Below are positions 1-8,252 of a DNA stretch of 64,000 nucleotides, piece by piece. The stretch spans positions 23,776 to 87,775 of the forward strand of contig CALCVP010000079.1 of NCBI GenBank assembly GCA_937907705.1, in the 5' to 3' direction. A model generated the notes under the pieces. It was not told where the DNA came from and did no database searches. It saw only the letters and a list, made by a program, of their open reading frames with translations. The translations under genes and the position numbers were made by a program. The first letter of the stretch is position 1, and every line of letters begins with the position of its first letter. The stretch is from an uncultured Prevotella sp. GTDB taxonomy: Bacteria > Bacteroidota > Bacteroidia > Bacteroidales > Bacteroidaceae.

Positions 1-2684
1 CCGACTATAGCGTCGAATTTCATTTTCTTTATATTGTTAACTTTCCAAAATGATTTGCCATTTACTACGTACTTGGCAAAAAGGTTGCTGTTGTTTGAAA
101 TCTGATTAATGATATCATCAAAATGCAGAATATTTACTTTCGCGTCTTTAAAGCCCACCAAGGTGCGGCGTGTTATCATCTCTGACATTTTGCTCTTACA
201 GAGAATAAATATGTTATTGCCAATAACATCTTCCCACAGTTTCTCTGAATCCGCTTCCGACAAGCAGTCAAAGAGTCCCTGCACCTGTCCGCTTTTAATC
301 TTGAAGATGCTGTAAGCCATGTACAGCGGATACAAACCTGTTTTGGAGTTCAGCTCCAACAACTTGGCATTGGGGTTCATAAACACCTTGTCCGTTACTT
401 CGCCATTATACACGAAGCGTGGTTCTCTTAGCAGTTTTTGGTGGTCTTTGTCGTAGAAGTCGTATCCTCCCAAAGTCTCGCTCAACTGTATGTTTACCAC
501 ACGCCAGGGAGTAAGAACCGTTTCCTTATCTGGATATTGAAAGTCTGACAAGATGTCTGCTATTTCATTGATACGTTCTTCCACAGGCAGTTTGTCTGCC
601 GCTTTCACACGGTCTATAATGGCCTTGGCAGTAGCCACAAAGATATCTTCTCTATAAAAGTGCTTGAGTTTTGCAAAGAGAGCCATGGTAATGCCTGAAG
701 GCATAAAATCATTCCACGAATCCGCGTCAATCTCTTTGATAAACGAGTCAAGTGTAAGAGATTCTATTTTGTCTACCGAACCATAAATCATTAAAGGGAA
801 ACGGGATGAAATACGGTTCAGAATATCAAAAGCCATTTCGCGCTGAAGCTGTTCAGGCGTTTTGGTTGGCTTTGATGTACGGGGCTTTTCCGTTTGTGTG
901 CGTTTGGCGGTTGGTTCCTTTTTGAAGGTTTCTCCTTCCACAGCCTGCATCTGCTTGATAGCAGACACACGGCCCAAATTAGCTCCTACAGCTTTTCCCT
1001 TAGCTATTGTTTCAGCCACAAGGTCCAGAAGCCTTATATCATTTTCCTTCAGGTTGTCAAGGTTGCGGTACAAGCAACGGTCTTTAAAGCCCTTGCGTAT
1101 CAAGTTGTCTGCATACGCCTTGTTTACCTCTTTGATAAATGTCTCTGCATTGTAGCATACAGCTTTAGCACCATCTATCATCAATATAGGACAATAATGC
1201 AAGAACTGTTCTATCACGCTTATTCTGTCTGCCTGTCCATAATAGTGAAGCATGTCGCTGATAAACTGGTCTATCACCGTAGTGGTTCTGTCTGGTGCAA
1301 AGTCAAATGCATAGCACTGTTCCTTTATGCGGCCATCCTTAAATGGAGTCTGGCTTCTGAATATGGTCTGCAAATAGCGTGTTGCCCCCGTGTCGTAGGC
1401 TCCAGACAGCATCATGACGCCAGTCCACTCCGGCACAGACACACCCATAGTAAGCCTGCCACATGTCAGCGTTATGGTCTTGTCGTGCAGTTTGATAGCT
1501 GCTTTCACACGCTCCAAAGCATCATTCTCTTTGCGCGAAAATTCAGTAATATCTTCATTCTCCTTTACTGTGTCGCCATCTCCTGCCACATTTACTATCG
1601 CGTAATCCTTAAACACATTGTTGCTGCTCTGCTCTGAAAGCAACTGTGCCAAGCAACGAGCCGCCTTTACTCCCGGTACAGACCATAAGGTATGCTTCAA
1701 TCGCCGGCGATAAGTGTCAGTAGAGAAAGGATAGTTGCTGCCTTCTTGTGTCAGCAGATTCAGAAAGGCTCTTACATCACTTTCATGTTCAAAGCAGTTG
1801 GTCTCATCGTTTACTCTAAACAGCTCCGTAAAGCTGAAATAGTCGGTATCTGTTTGTCTGTACTTACGCAATACCTTGCCAAGGTTGTAAGTCAGTATAT
1901 TCATGCTTGCCAACCCTCTATACGGGTTGGGTTCACCAGGGTGCTCATCTGCCCAAGCGGCTTTTGCAGCCTGCTCCATATTGTAATCCCAGCGATACAC
2001 TTGCTTGCTGCTGAAGAGCTGACGTATATTATAAGGTGTACCTGATAGATAGAGTGTTTTCATGCCACGCTTCTTCTGCAACTCTTCCACCACATCGCTG
2101 CCTAACTTTGTCATTACGCCCTCATGGGCTTCATCTATAATGAGCAAATCCCACTTAGCCGTAAAGAGTTCGTTGTTCTTGTCAAGATTACTCTTCTTGT
2201 TCACCCTTTTTGAACCACGCATATCCTGCATGGAAGCGAAATACACATATTTATAATCAGCCTCTTTGCGCGCGTTTTCTTCTAAGTATTGAAAAGCTAA
2301 TCCTGCCCTTTGTTTTTCAACGGCATTGGTTGTCTTGGCTTTACTGCCATAGTGATAGTTGGAAAAGCCTATCTTTGCAAAGTCATCAAACCATTCACTT
2401 CTTACAGCAGGTCTGTGTGTGAGGATAAGCGTACGCTTAAAGCCACACCTTTTTACCACTTCAAGTGCACAGAGTGTCTTGCCAAAACGCATCTTGGCAT
2501 CCCACAGCATACGCTTCTCACTACCAAAGCAAGCTATTGTAGCCTGTATAGCCTGTTCCTGTTCCTTTCTAAAAACAATAGATAGGTTTTGTGCGGTAGG
2601 CTGTTCAGATGATACACCTTGAGCCTGCGGCAATACTGTTTCTTGTATCAAGTCTTGACAACTTGCTTTTCTTGTACTTGGCAT
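1..2684 (-). CDS. Helicase-DNA methyltransferase fusion of a restriction-modification system (partial, runs off left edge)
   Basis: Read from ATG at 2684, the frame is still open at base 3, so about 894 N-terminal residues are visible. It begins as an SF2 helicase: a Walker A-like KMRFGKT near residue 64-70, DEAH near 184, an LSGTPY motif near 210 and a motif VI-like YLQTIFRSQ near 440. A second region starts near residue 724 (TPWRVVN). It has an adenine-methyltransferase motif I-like LELNSKTGLYPLY near 778, and the last visible residues are KFDAIVG, the usual lead-in to an NPPY catalytic motif that would lie just outside the window. The architecture matches the Eco57I-methylase-domain helicase proteins annotated next to small 'subunit M' genes. 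The start lies 2 bases past the stop of the upstream gene, so the two are co-translated. A nuclease domain is not visible and may lie beyond the edge. Confidence 0.85.
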   Translation of the reverse strand, partial: MPSTRKASCQDLIQETVLPQAQGVSSEQPTAQNLSIVFRKEQEQAIQATIACFGSEKRMLWDAKMRFGKTLCALEVVKRCGFKRTLILTHRPAVRSEWFDDFAKIGFSNYHYGSKAKTTNAVEKQRAGLAFQYLEENARKEADYKYVYFASMQDMRGSKRVNKKSNLDKNNELFTAKWDLLIIDEAHEGVMTKLGSDVVEELQKKRGMKTLYLSGTPYNIRQLFSSKQVYRWDYNMEQAAKAAWADEHPGEPNPYRGLASMNILTYNLGKVLRKYRQTDTDYFSFTELFRVNDETNCFEHESDVRAFLNLLTQEGSNYPFSTDTYRRRLKHTLWSVPGVKAARCLAQLLSEQSSNNVFKDYAIVNVAGDGDTVKENEDITEFSRKENDALERVKAAIKLHDKTITLTCGRLTMGVSVPEWTGVMMLSGAYDTGATRYLQTIFRSQTPFKDGRIKEQCYAFDFAPDRTTTVIDQFISDMLHYYGQADRISVIEQFLHYCPILMIDGAKAVCYNAETFIKEVNKAYADNLIRKGFKDRCLYRNLDNLKENDIRLLDLVAETIAKGKAVGANLGRVSAIKQMQAVEGETFKKEPTAKRTQTEKPRTSKPTKTPEQLQREMAFDILNRISSRFPLMIYGSVDKIESLTLDSFIKEIDADSWNDFMPSGITMALFAKLKHFYREDIFVATAKAIIDRVKAADKLPVEERINEIADILSDFQYPDKETVLTPWRVVNIQLSETLGGYDFYDKDHQKLLREPRFVYNGEVTDKVFMNPNAKLLELNSKTGLYPLYMAYSIFKIKSGQVQGLFDCLSEADSEKLWEDVIGNNIFILCKSKMSEMITRRTLVGFKDAKVNILHFDDIINQISNNSNLFAKYVVNGKSFWKVNNIKKMKFDAIV

Positions 2685-2686
2685 AT

Positions 2687-3721
2687 TTATTTATCTATAA
2701 GTTCCTTAAATAATATACATTTTCCTTTTAAAGGCTCTGCACAGGTCCATTCCATTATTTTGCAGTAGGTACCGTTATGGACATTATTGTCATTCTTGCA
2801 GCAACCTTCACACGGCACCATCTGTTCTTTAAACGATTTGCCTTTTATCTGGGTTATGTTGCGTTCGTCATGGCAGGATTTAGGCACTACGAACTTGGTA
2901 CCGTCCATTTGCCAAATGTTCCACGATATAATCTCTGCGGCCTTCATCAGCGAATCTTTCTGAGGCATCTTTCCCCATCGAGCCACATAATAATCTATAA
3001 AGGTACACAGCAAGCTCTCGCGCGAGAGATACACGTTGTCTCCTTGCCAGTCAAAGCCGTAAACAGACTGCAAGGCTTGGTAAGCCTTGCGGCGCCAAAA
3101 GCGCTTGTTCAGCGTAGTAGGTTCACTTGCCGTGTTTTCATTGATAATTCTGAACTTTCTGTCCAACAGACCTATGCGTTCACACAATGGGATGGTTGCT
3201 CCGGTAGTGGCATCATACCTGCTTACCAGATAAGGAGATTCTCCACAGGCCATTTCCAATCTTTTAGCCTTCACATAGTCTTGCCACTTCTTGCCCACTG
3301 GAAATGCCACAGGGGAGCTTGATGCTTTCCACGTATGCCGTCCATCCTCATCTGTCAGCTCTTGGTTGAAAGCGTTTTTGTATCCAAACCATTTTTCATC
3401 TACCAAGTTGTTCTGCCTGTTGCACACCCAAGCGGGCGTAAATACTTCTGCCATGTCTTTAGACCGGGCGTTTTGCCAGGTCTCATGCTTCATGACCCGT
3501 GGCCTAATGACCAGCGCATTGTCATCCATTACTTGTTCGGGCACAATCTGCGAGAAGAAGTCATATCCTTTACTTCCCAACGACAAATAATCATCGGTAG
3601 CCCAAAAGATATTTACCTGATGTGTTGAAGTGCTTAGGGTCTGGTCTTTTAAGAGCAAAGCTACCAACTCTGAAGTCTGTCTCACTTTATAGTTACCGTT
3701 TATGCCCATATCAACAGCCAT
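2687..3721 (-). CDS. Methylase-like small subunit of a restriction-modification system ('restriction endonuclease subunit M' family)
   Basis: 344 residues, no signal peptide. It resembles a family often annotated as restriction endonuclease subunit M. Visible family marks are AEVFTPAWVCNRQNN near residue 90, like the EVFTPxxV segment that opens N6-adenine methylases, then a motif I-like ACGESPYLVSRYD, GDNVYLSRESLL, and ISWNIWQMDG where methylases carry a motif III/IV-like segment. No canonical NPPY is present, so it may be a substrate- or specificity-type partner or a degenerate methylase rather than the catalytic unit. The C-terminal part is Cys-rich (CEGCC, then two more Cys), perhaps metal binding. 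It sits upstream of the helicase-methyltransferase with a 2-base gap. MGINGNY at residue 5 is an alternative start. Confidence 0.75.
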   Translation of the reverse strand: MAVDMGINGNYKVRQTSELVALLLKDQTLSTSTHQVNIFWATDDYLSLGSKGYDFFSQIVPEQVMDDNALVIRPRVMKHETWQNARSKDMAEVFTPAWVCNRQNNLVDEKWFGYKNAFNQELTDEDGRHTWKASSSPVAFPVGKKWQDYVKAKRLEMACGESPYLVSRYDATTGATIPLCERIGLLDRKFRIINENTASEPTTLNKRFWRRKAYQALQSVYGFDWQGDNVYLSRESLLCTFIDYYVARWGKMPQKDSLMKAAEIISWNIWQMDGTKFVVPKSCHDERNITQIKGKSFKEQMVPCEGCCKNDNNVHNGTYCKIMEWTCAEPLKGKCILFKELIDK

Positions 3722-3780
3722 TTGCCCTGAAGTATTTTTATCTTTAGTGTTTATTATTGCCCATTTATGGAAAATCTCTA

Positions 3781-3788
3781 CAAAATTA
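3781..3788 (-). promoter_or_regulatory. Putative -7 element for the restriction-modification operon
   Basis: CAAAATTA on the plus strand reads TAATTTTG on the minus strand and matches the Bacteroidota -7 consensus TAnnTTTG, 60 bases upstream of the ATG at 3721. No TTTG is seen at the expected 19-21-base spacing, so support is partial. Confidence 0.4.
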
Positions 3789-3809
3789 ATAATTCTATTT
3801 CAATTGGGA

Positions 3810-3832
3810 GCAGTATTTAAATAAAATACTGC
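3810..3832. repeat. 9-bp perfect inverted repeat in the divergent promoter region
   Basis: GCAGTATTT (3810-3818) and AAATACTGC (3824-3832) form a perfect 9-bp inverted repeat with a 5-base centre. It lies upstream of the putative RM promoter and between two divergent genes, and no T-run follows it, so an operator is more likely than a terminator. Confidence 0.4.
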
Positions 3833-3876
3833 AAAATATTTTTTCGGTATGCGCTCATAAGTAGTTGCGGTTTCTC

Positions 3877-3907
3877 TTTGCTCATATTACTTGTTTTATT
3901 AATTTTG
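3877..3907 (+). promoter_or_regulatory. Bacteroidota-type promoter for the 4013 gene
   Basis: TTTG at 3877-3880, exactly 19 bases, then TAATTTTG at 3900-3907: a full match to TTTG-N19-TAnnTTTG. Transcription would start near 3914, giving a leader of about 100 bases. An AAAGGAG stretch sits about 10 bases before the GTG start at 4013. Confidence 0.7.
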
Positions 3908-4012
3908 CATGCCAATAAGGCTGGCTCTAAAACAAACAGGGTTCTATTTAGAAGCTGCTGAGTACAGATAACTTATGACATCAACTATCAGATAATAAAG
4001 GAGACGACAAAC

Positions 4013-5092
4013 GTGAAATTGCATATTTTCAATCCAGAGCATGACATGGCATTGGCATATAATACCGACCATGTTACGCTGCCCCACAACATTCAAGAGT
4101 TTAAAATGAATTTAGGTTTTCTGCCTGCACTCTGGGCACATGACGGCGACTGTGTGCTGGTAGACGATGTGGCTTATGCCGTAAAGGCACTTGCACAAAC
4201 GCGCTTGCCTCATGCTGATGTGCTCTTTCTTACGCAGAGCGACCTCAGGCACACTTCGTTTGACAAGGTGAAGCCGTGGGGCTGGAACCATGCCTTATGC
4301 GCCCAACTTATAGCCAATGGCGTAGCAAAAAGCTGCTTGCCTACGGACAGCAGGTTGGCTACCGTGCGCCAACTGTCTAACCGCAGCTTTACACAACCGC
4401 TATTGCCACAGCTCCGTCAGGGTATAATGGCATCTACTTGTGGCGAAAGCATCTGTGCCACCACTATTAGTGAGGTAGAAGCCTACCTTGCCGCCCACAC
4501 TTCTATCGTGGTAAAAGCGCCCTGGAGCAGCAGCGGCCGTGGCGTGCGCTATATATACAGGGGCATGGATGCCTCACTCCGGGGGTGGATAGCCAACATC
4601 ATTCAACGTCAAGGGTGCATTATGGCAGAACCTTGCTATAACAAAACAATAGATTTTGCCATGGAGTTTCAGTCTGACGGCAAAGGAACGGTAAGCTATT
4701 GCGGTCTCTCACTCTTTCAGACAGAGAAAGGCTCTTATACCGGCAATTTGATTGCCACGGAACAAGAGAAGCTTCAGCGCATTGCCCGCTATATAGACAA
4801 GCAACTGACAACTGCCGTTTCGCAACGCTTGCAAGAATGCCTTTCGGCGGCTTTAGGTATGCAGTACGAAGGCCCGTTGGGTGTAGACATGATGATAGTG
4901 GCTTCAGACAGCGGTCATGGCTATCTCCTGCATCCTTGTGTAGAGATCAATCTTCGGCGCACCATGGGACATGTAGCCCTTGCCTTGGCCCCCCAGGCAG
5001 ACCATGAGGTGAGCTTGATGCAGATTTATCATGATGTCAACTACAAGCTTCGTGTAGTGCGCCAAGACGAAACCTTTGTAAAGGTACTTTAA
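4013..5092 (+). CDS. ATP-grasp-like conserved protein of unknown function
   Basis: 359 residues, GTG start preceded by AAAGGAG; the N-terminus MKLHIFNPEHDMALA looks like the true start of a family I associate with Bacteroidales. No signal peptide or membrane segment, so probably cytoplasmic. Three stretches suggest an ATP-grasp ligase: IVVKAPWSSSGRGVRY near residue 165 (the nucleotide-binding lysine and glycine-rich loop), GCIMAEPCYN near 200, and HPCVEINLRRTMGHVA near 310, where the Glu-x-Asn pair would hold Mg-ATP. Substrate and product are unknown. The neighbours give no help: it is divergent from the RM genes, has its own promoter and is closed by a hairpin terminator. The ATP-grasp assignment is inference from motifs only. 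Confidence 0.7.
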   Translation: MKLHIFNPEHDMALAYNTDHVTLPHNIQEFKMNLGFLPALWAHDGDCVLVDDVAYAVKALAQTRLPHADVLFLTQSDLRHTSFDKVKPWGWNHALCAQLIANGVAKSCLPTDSRLATVRQLSNRSFTQPLLPQLRQGIMASTCGESICATTISEVEAYLAAHTSIVVKAPWSSSGRGVRYIYRGMDASLRGWIANIIQRQGCIMAEPCYNKTIDFAMEFQSDGKGTVSYCGLSLFQTEKGSYTGNLIATEQEKLQRIARYIDKQLTTAVSQRLQECLSAALGMQYEGPLGVDMMIVASDSGHGYLLHPCVEINLRRTMGHVALALAPQADHEVSLMQIYHDVNYKLRVVRQDETFVKVL

Positions 5093-5163
5093 AACAAAAT
5101 CTGACTACTCATGCAACGCCAACTTTGTATTTCGAGTTGGAGATGTATTTTAGTTAAACACTG

Positions 5164-5196
5164 CCAGTCTGAGCCAAAAATCAGACTGGTATTTTC
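5164..5196 (+). terminator. Intrinsic terminator after the ATP-grasp-like gene
   Basis: A perfect 9-bp stem, CCAGTCTGA (5164-5172) with TCAGACTGG (5181-5189), loop GCCAAAAA, followed by TATTTTC. It ends just before the left end of repeat element A. Confidence 0.7.
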
Positions 5197-5201
5197 ATGT
5201 A

Positions 5202-5602
5202 GTGTGCAAGCAAAAATATTTACAATCAAAATATTTGAAATAGACAAAAACAGAACGGTTTTGCTGCACCAACAGATGCATTATACAGCTATCAAACTGT
5301 ATTTCCACTGCTTTTAGCGTGCAAGAGCACTGTTTTTACCCTCTAAAAGCACTGTTTCTTACATGCTGATGCCATGACTTTTCTTTGTAAAGCAGTGCTT
5401 TACAAAAATAAAGCACTGCTTTTTAGCCATAGAAAGCTGCACACTATGCACAAATATGAAACTAACATATTGATTTGTACTCATTTATCTTTGCACACAA
5501 AAACTATAATTATTTCGCTCCAATCATCATTTCGCGCAAAGCAAAGGCAGTTTTAAGGCATTAAGCTTTCTGCTTTTGTAAACAAACAAGAAAGTGTGCA
5601 AT
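5202..5602 (+). repeat. Dispersed intergenic element, copy A (401 bp)
   Basis: Runs from GTGTGCAAG (5202) to GTGTGCAAT (ending 5602). It aligns without gaps to copy B at an offset of exactly 18060 bases. The longest shared blocks are 5388-5425, about 24 bases around 5508-5531, and the last 25 bases. Inside lies an array of six units with a 22-bp period (one of 21) starting at 5301, 5323, 5345, 5367, 5388 and 5409, each built on AAAGC-AC-TGCTTT. Units 5 and 6 form a perfect 13-bp inverted repeat (5389-5401 with 5410-5422). Inverted TGCACAC sites follow at 5439 and near 5492, the second overlapping a TATCTTTG (5486-5493) that fits the -7 consensus. It lies between convergent genes and between two terminators. 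The short frames crossing it differ between copies, so it is not coding. Confidence 0.85.
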
Positions 5603-5664
5603 GCCATTTATTTACTCGTCAACGGAATATACGCTTTATGTTTACCCCCATTCAAGTACAAAAT

Positions 5665-5700
5665 AAAGGCAGACTTTCGCTAATGACTGTCTGCCTTTTT
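5665..5700 (-). terminator. Bidirectional terminator at the end of the GH operon
   Basis: A 10-bp stem, AAAGGCAGAC (5665-5674) with GTCTGCCTTT (5689-5698). There are T-runs on both strands, so it can end the minus-strand GH operon and any plus-strand transcript leaving element A. Confidence 0.75.
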
Positions 5701-5734
5701 CAACAATAAACTACTTACCTGAAAATATATAATA

Positions 5735-6973
5735 TCAATTGTCTTGTGTTTCTATTTTCTTTGCCCTCATCAGAGCCTCCAAATAATAGTAGTCGGCATA
5801 GATGATGCTTGCATCTATTTCACTGCCGGCAGGATGGTGTCCTGTGCTGTGCATGAGGAACGCCACATTCTTCTTGCCACTCTGATACTTTGGCGTACTG
5901 AGCCGGGCTAGCGACTGAAGGGCAAAGCGCTTGTACTCCTGTCCTTTCTCTCCGCCCACATATCCTTGCAGTTCAAGCAGCGCATCAGCCACCACACATG
6001 CAGCACTTGCATCTTTCGGAGCTTTTATGCCACGTGGGTCGTCCATGTCCCACAGCGGTATGAGGTCATCGCTGGTCTCTTTGAGACGCTTGATATAGAT
6101 GTCGGTTACTTTCTGTGCAAAGTCAAGAAACATCTTGTTGTGCGTATAGCGATACACCATAGTGTAACCGTATATAGCCCACGACTGTCCGCGCGACCAC
6201 ATCGAATTGTCGGCATATCCCTGATGAGTTACTCCTTTGACCAGATTGCCGCTGATGGTGTCGTACACTGCCACATGGTAGCAACTGCCGTCAGGACGGA
6301 AATGGTTTTGCATAGTCGTCTTGGCGTGTGTTACGGCAAGGTCGTAGAGCAAAGGGTTACCACCGTTTTTGGCTGCCCAAAACATCATGTCAAGGTTCAT
6401 CATGTTGTCCATGATAGTATTGTGTGGCCAGCTGCGCGTTTTTACCTCACGTGGCCAGCTCAATATGGTGCCGACAATAGGGTTAAAGAGCGTGGCAAGC
6501 GAGTCTGCGGATGCCAGTATAACATTTTTATATTCCTTTGAATGGTTTACCTCATATCCCTTGCCGTAGGAACAGAACATGAGAAAACCGATATCGTGGT
6601 CGTAACACGGCTGGCAGGCTATGCCGCGAAGCGACTCCGTGTAACCCTCGGCTGCATGGCGCACAGCCTCATCGCCCGATGTCTGGTAACTCATCCACAG
6701 TATGCCTGGCCAAAAGCCATCGCACCACTCCTCAGCCTTTGCCGGACGGCAGTTCCAACCCTTCTGCTTGTCGCCGTGCAGAATATTGCGCGGCTCCTGT
6801 GTAAAGTCATAAGTGCCATCTTTTCGGCGCAACTCGTCGAGCGCACGGTGTACCTGACGGTTGCAGTAGTCTATCTCACGGTCTACATTGAGTGTCTGTG
6901 CCTGCATGCCAATAGTTCCGCAAAAGGCAAATGTGGCAGACACGAACAAGAATATTCGTTTAAATGAAGTCAT
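5735..6973 (-). CDS. GH88 unsaturated glucuronyl/galacturonyl hydrolase
   Basis: 412 residues with a cleaved signal peptide (MTSFKRIFLFVSATFAFCG...AQ). The GH88 (alpha/alpha)6-barrel signatures are present: WCDGFWPGILWMSY near residue 85, SWPHNTIMDNMMNLDMMFW near 185, and HQGYADNSMWSRGQSWAIYG near 255. The family hydrates the double bond of the 4,5-unsaturated uronic acid left by polysaccharide lyases, using conserved aspartates such as those in CDGFWPG and IMDNMMNLD. It is the last gene of the seven-gene operon that begins with the lyase at 18167, which supports work on lyase products in the periplasm. GH105 is related but lacks this exact IDNMMNL pattern. The terminator at 5665-5700 closes the operon. 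Confidence 0.85.
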   Translation of the reverse strand: MTSFKRIFLFVSATFAFCGTIGMQAQTLNVDREIDYCNRQVHRALDELRRKDGTYDFTQEPRNILHGDKQKGWNCRPAKAEEWCDGFWPGILWMSYQTSGDEAVRHAAEGYTESLRGIACQPCYDHDIGFLMFCSYGKGYEVNHSKEYKNVILASADSLATLFNPIVGTILSWPREVKTRSWPHNTIMDNMMNLDMMFWAAKNGGNPLLYDLAVTHAKTTMQNHFRPDGSCYHVAVYDTISGNLVKGVTHQGYADNSMWSRGQSWAIYGYTMVYRYTHNKMFLDFAQKVTDIYIKRLKETSDDLIPLWDMDDPRGIKAPKDASAACVVADALLELQGYVGGEKGQEYKRFALQSLARLSTPKYQSGKKNVAFLMHSTGHHPAGSEIDASIIYADYYYLEALMRAKKIETQDN

Positions 6974-7031
6974 ATTTTCCTCTGTCTTTACTATATATAC
7001 GAACGGTTGATTGAATTTACTTAAATTGGTT

Positions 7032-8252
7032 TTATTCCACAGATGTTTTTATCGGCTGATTCAGGTCTTTCTCAAACCTGTTTATCTGCATTAGCCAAAA
7101 GTCGCTGTCGGCTGTTCCACTCTGACACCACGATGCACCAAACCAATAGGTAAAGCGTTCGCCCGACTTCACTTCATGCCTTACCCCTACGGCATTACCG
7201 TATATACCCTGCTTGCGGTGCCATGGGTCGGCAACAAAGCGTGTCTTTACGTTGTCTTCGGGAAATATCGTGGCTACATATATCTGAAAGTTGTGCCGCT
7301 TTGGAGAATCGGTAGGGTCATTGTAAGCTATGAAGTTCTTGCCAAGGGTAAGGTCTGCCTTGTTGCCGGTGTGCACCACCACACCGCCTGCTATGTCCAT
7401 CGGCTTGGCAAAACCGTCATACCACACTGTCATGCGGTTAAAATAGGAGCCTTTCGCAAGTGATATAGTGCGATGCTCCGTTATGTTCTGTCCGTCAATC
7501 ATCACGGTTGGATAAGTAAGGTCAAGCGTAAACTCCAACGGACCGTTGTCAAGTATTTTATAGTCTTTGTAGCAGTAAGGCATCACGATAGAGTCGCCAA
7601 GCATGACGGCAGGCGTGCCGCAACCGAGACTCGGCCCCACATTATAGCAGTCAAGTCCATGACCGTGGTCAAGATGAAACGATGTGGCACGGTCAACAAA
7701 GTCAACACCATCCTGATTGCCAATGCTGCGGAAGAATGCCTTGTCTATATTCGATTGCCATGTAACGGCATAGCGGTGGTCTACGTCAAGCTCCCTGGTG
7801 CTCTTCAGCCACACGTCAATGCCGTATGCCTGCTCACCTGTGCGCTGTAAAGCCGGACCGTAAACACGATAGGCAGCAAGGTCATTCTCCCATGTTATGT
7901 CGTCCACGCGCCAGGCATACTGCTTTCCTGCCACACTGGCTTTGAAACAGGAACGCATGCCTGCTTCAACTGTAAATTCAGCTTTTCCGTTTGGCAATAC
8001 CGATACCTCGAGAAGTAGGCGATTGTCGTGGGTTATCTGATAGGTAACAGTCTGTCCATACGGATTTTTCACTATCAGGTCAGTGCCCGCCCTCACTCCG
8101 AGCTTTTGCCATACCTCATTGGCATTCCATGCCACAACCTCCTGACGCTGATGATTGGCAGGATTGATAGCCGTCAATACAACTTTGGCATTGCTCGCCA
8201 TAGGGGCAAACAATGCCAATACTGAAAATAGGATGCTTTTATAGTTTCTCAT
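7032..8252 (-). CDS. DUF4861 family secreted protein
   Basis: 406 residues with a signal peptide (MRNYKSILFSVLALFAPMASNA). The body matches what I know of DUF4861: a mostly beta protein with YGPALQRTGEQAYGIDVWLKS near residue 135, a His-rich FHLDHGHGLDCYNVG near 195, and a C-terminal FTYWFGASWCQSG. This family recurs in pectin and glycosaminoglycan-type PULs beside GH88/GH105 and heparinase-fold lyases, but I know of no settled activity. The His/Asp cluster DHGHGLD may be a metal or catalytic site, which is inference. It lies 58 bases upstream of the GH88 gene. Confidence 0.7.
   Translation of the reverse strand: MRNYKSILFSVLALFAPMASNAKVVLTAINPANHQRQEVVAWNANEVWQKLGVRAGTDLIVKNPYGQTVTYQITHDNRLLLEVSVLPNGKAEFTVEAGMRSCFKASVAGKQYAWRVDDITWENDLAAYRVYGPALQRTGEQAYGIDVWLKSTRELDVDHRYAVTWQSNIDKAFFRSIGNQDGVDFVDRATSFHLDHGHGLDCYNVGPSLGCGTPAVMLGDSIVMPYCYKDYKILDNGPLEFTLDLTYPTVMIDGQNITEHRTISLAKGSYFNRMTVWYDGFAKPMDIAGGVVVHTGNKADLTLGKNFIAYNDPTDSPKRHNFQIYVATIFPEDNVKTRFVADPWHRKQGIYGNAVGVRHEVKSGERFTYWFGASWCQSGTADSDFWLMQINRFEKDLNQPIKTSVE

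Noticed and set aside
894..1637. Plus-strand ORF of 247 residues
   Set aside because: It is antisense to the continuous helicase-methyltransferase frame and has no recognisable domain.
3722..4012. A tRNA or small RNA in the divergent gap
   Set aside because: No cloverleaf or TTCGAAT-type T-arm is visible; the gap is explained by two promoters and one inverted repeat.
5301..5430. CRISPR array
   Set aside because: The 22-bp period has no spacer/repeat structure, no cas genes are near, and the units are contiguous.
5374..5556. Small ORF inside repeat element A (and 23315-23533 in copy B)
   Set aside because: The frames lie in different places and encode unrelated sequences in the two copies, while the DNA is what is conserved.
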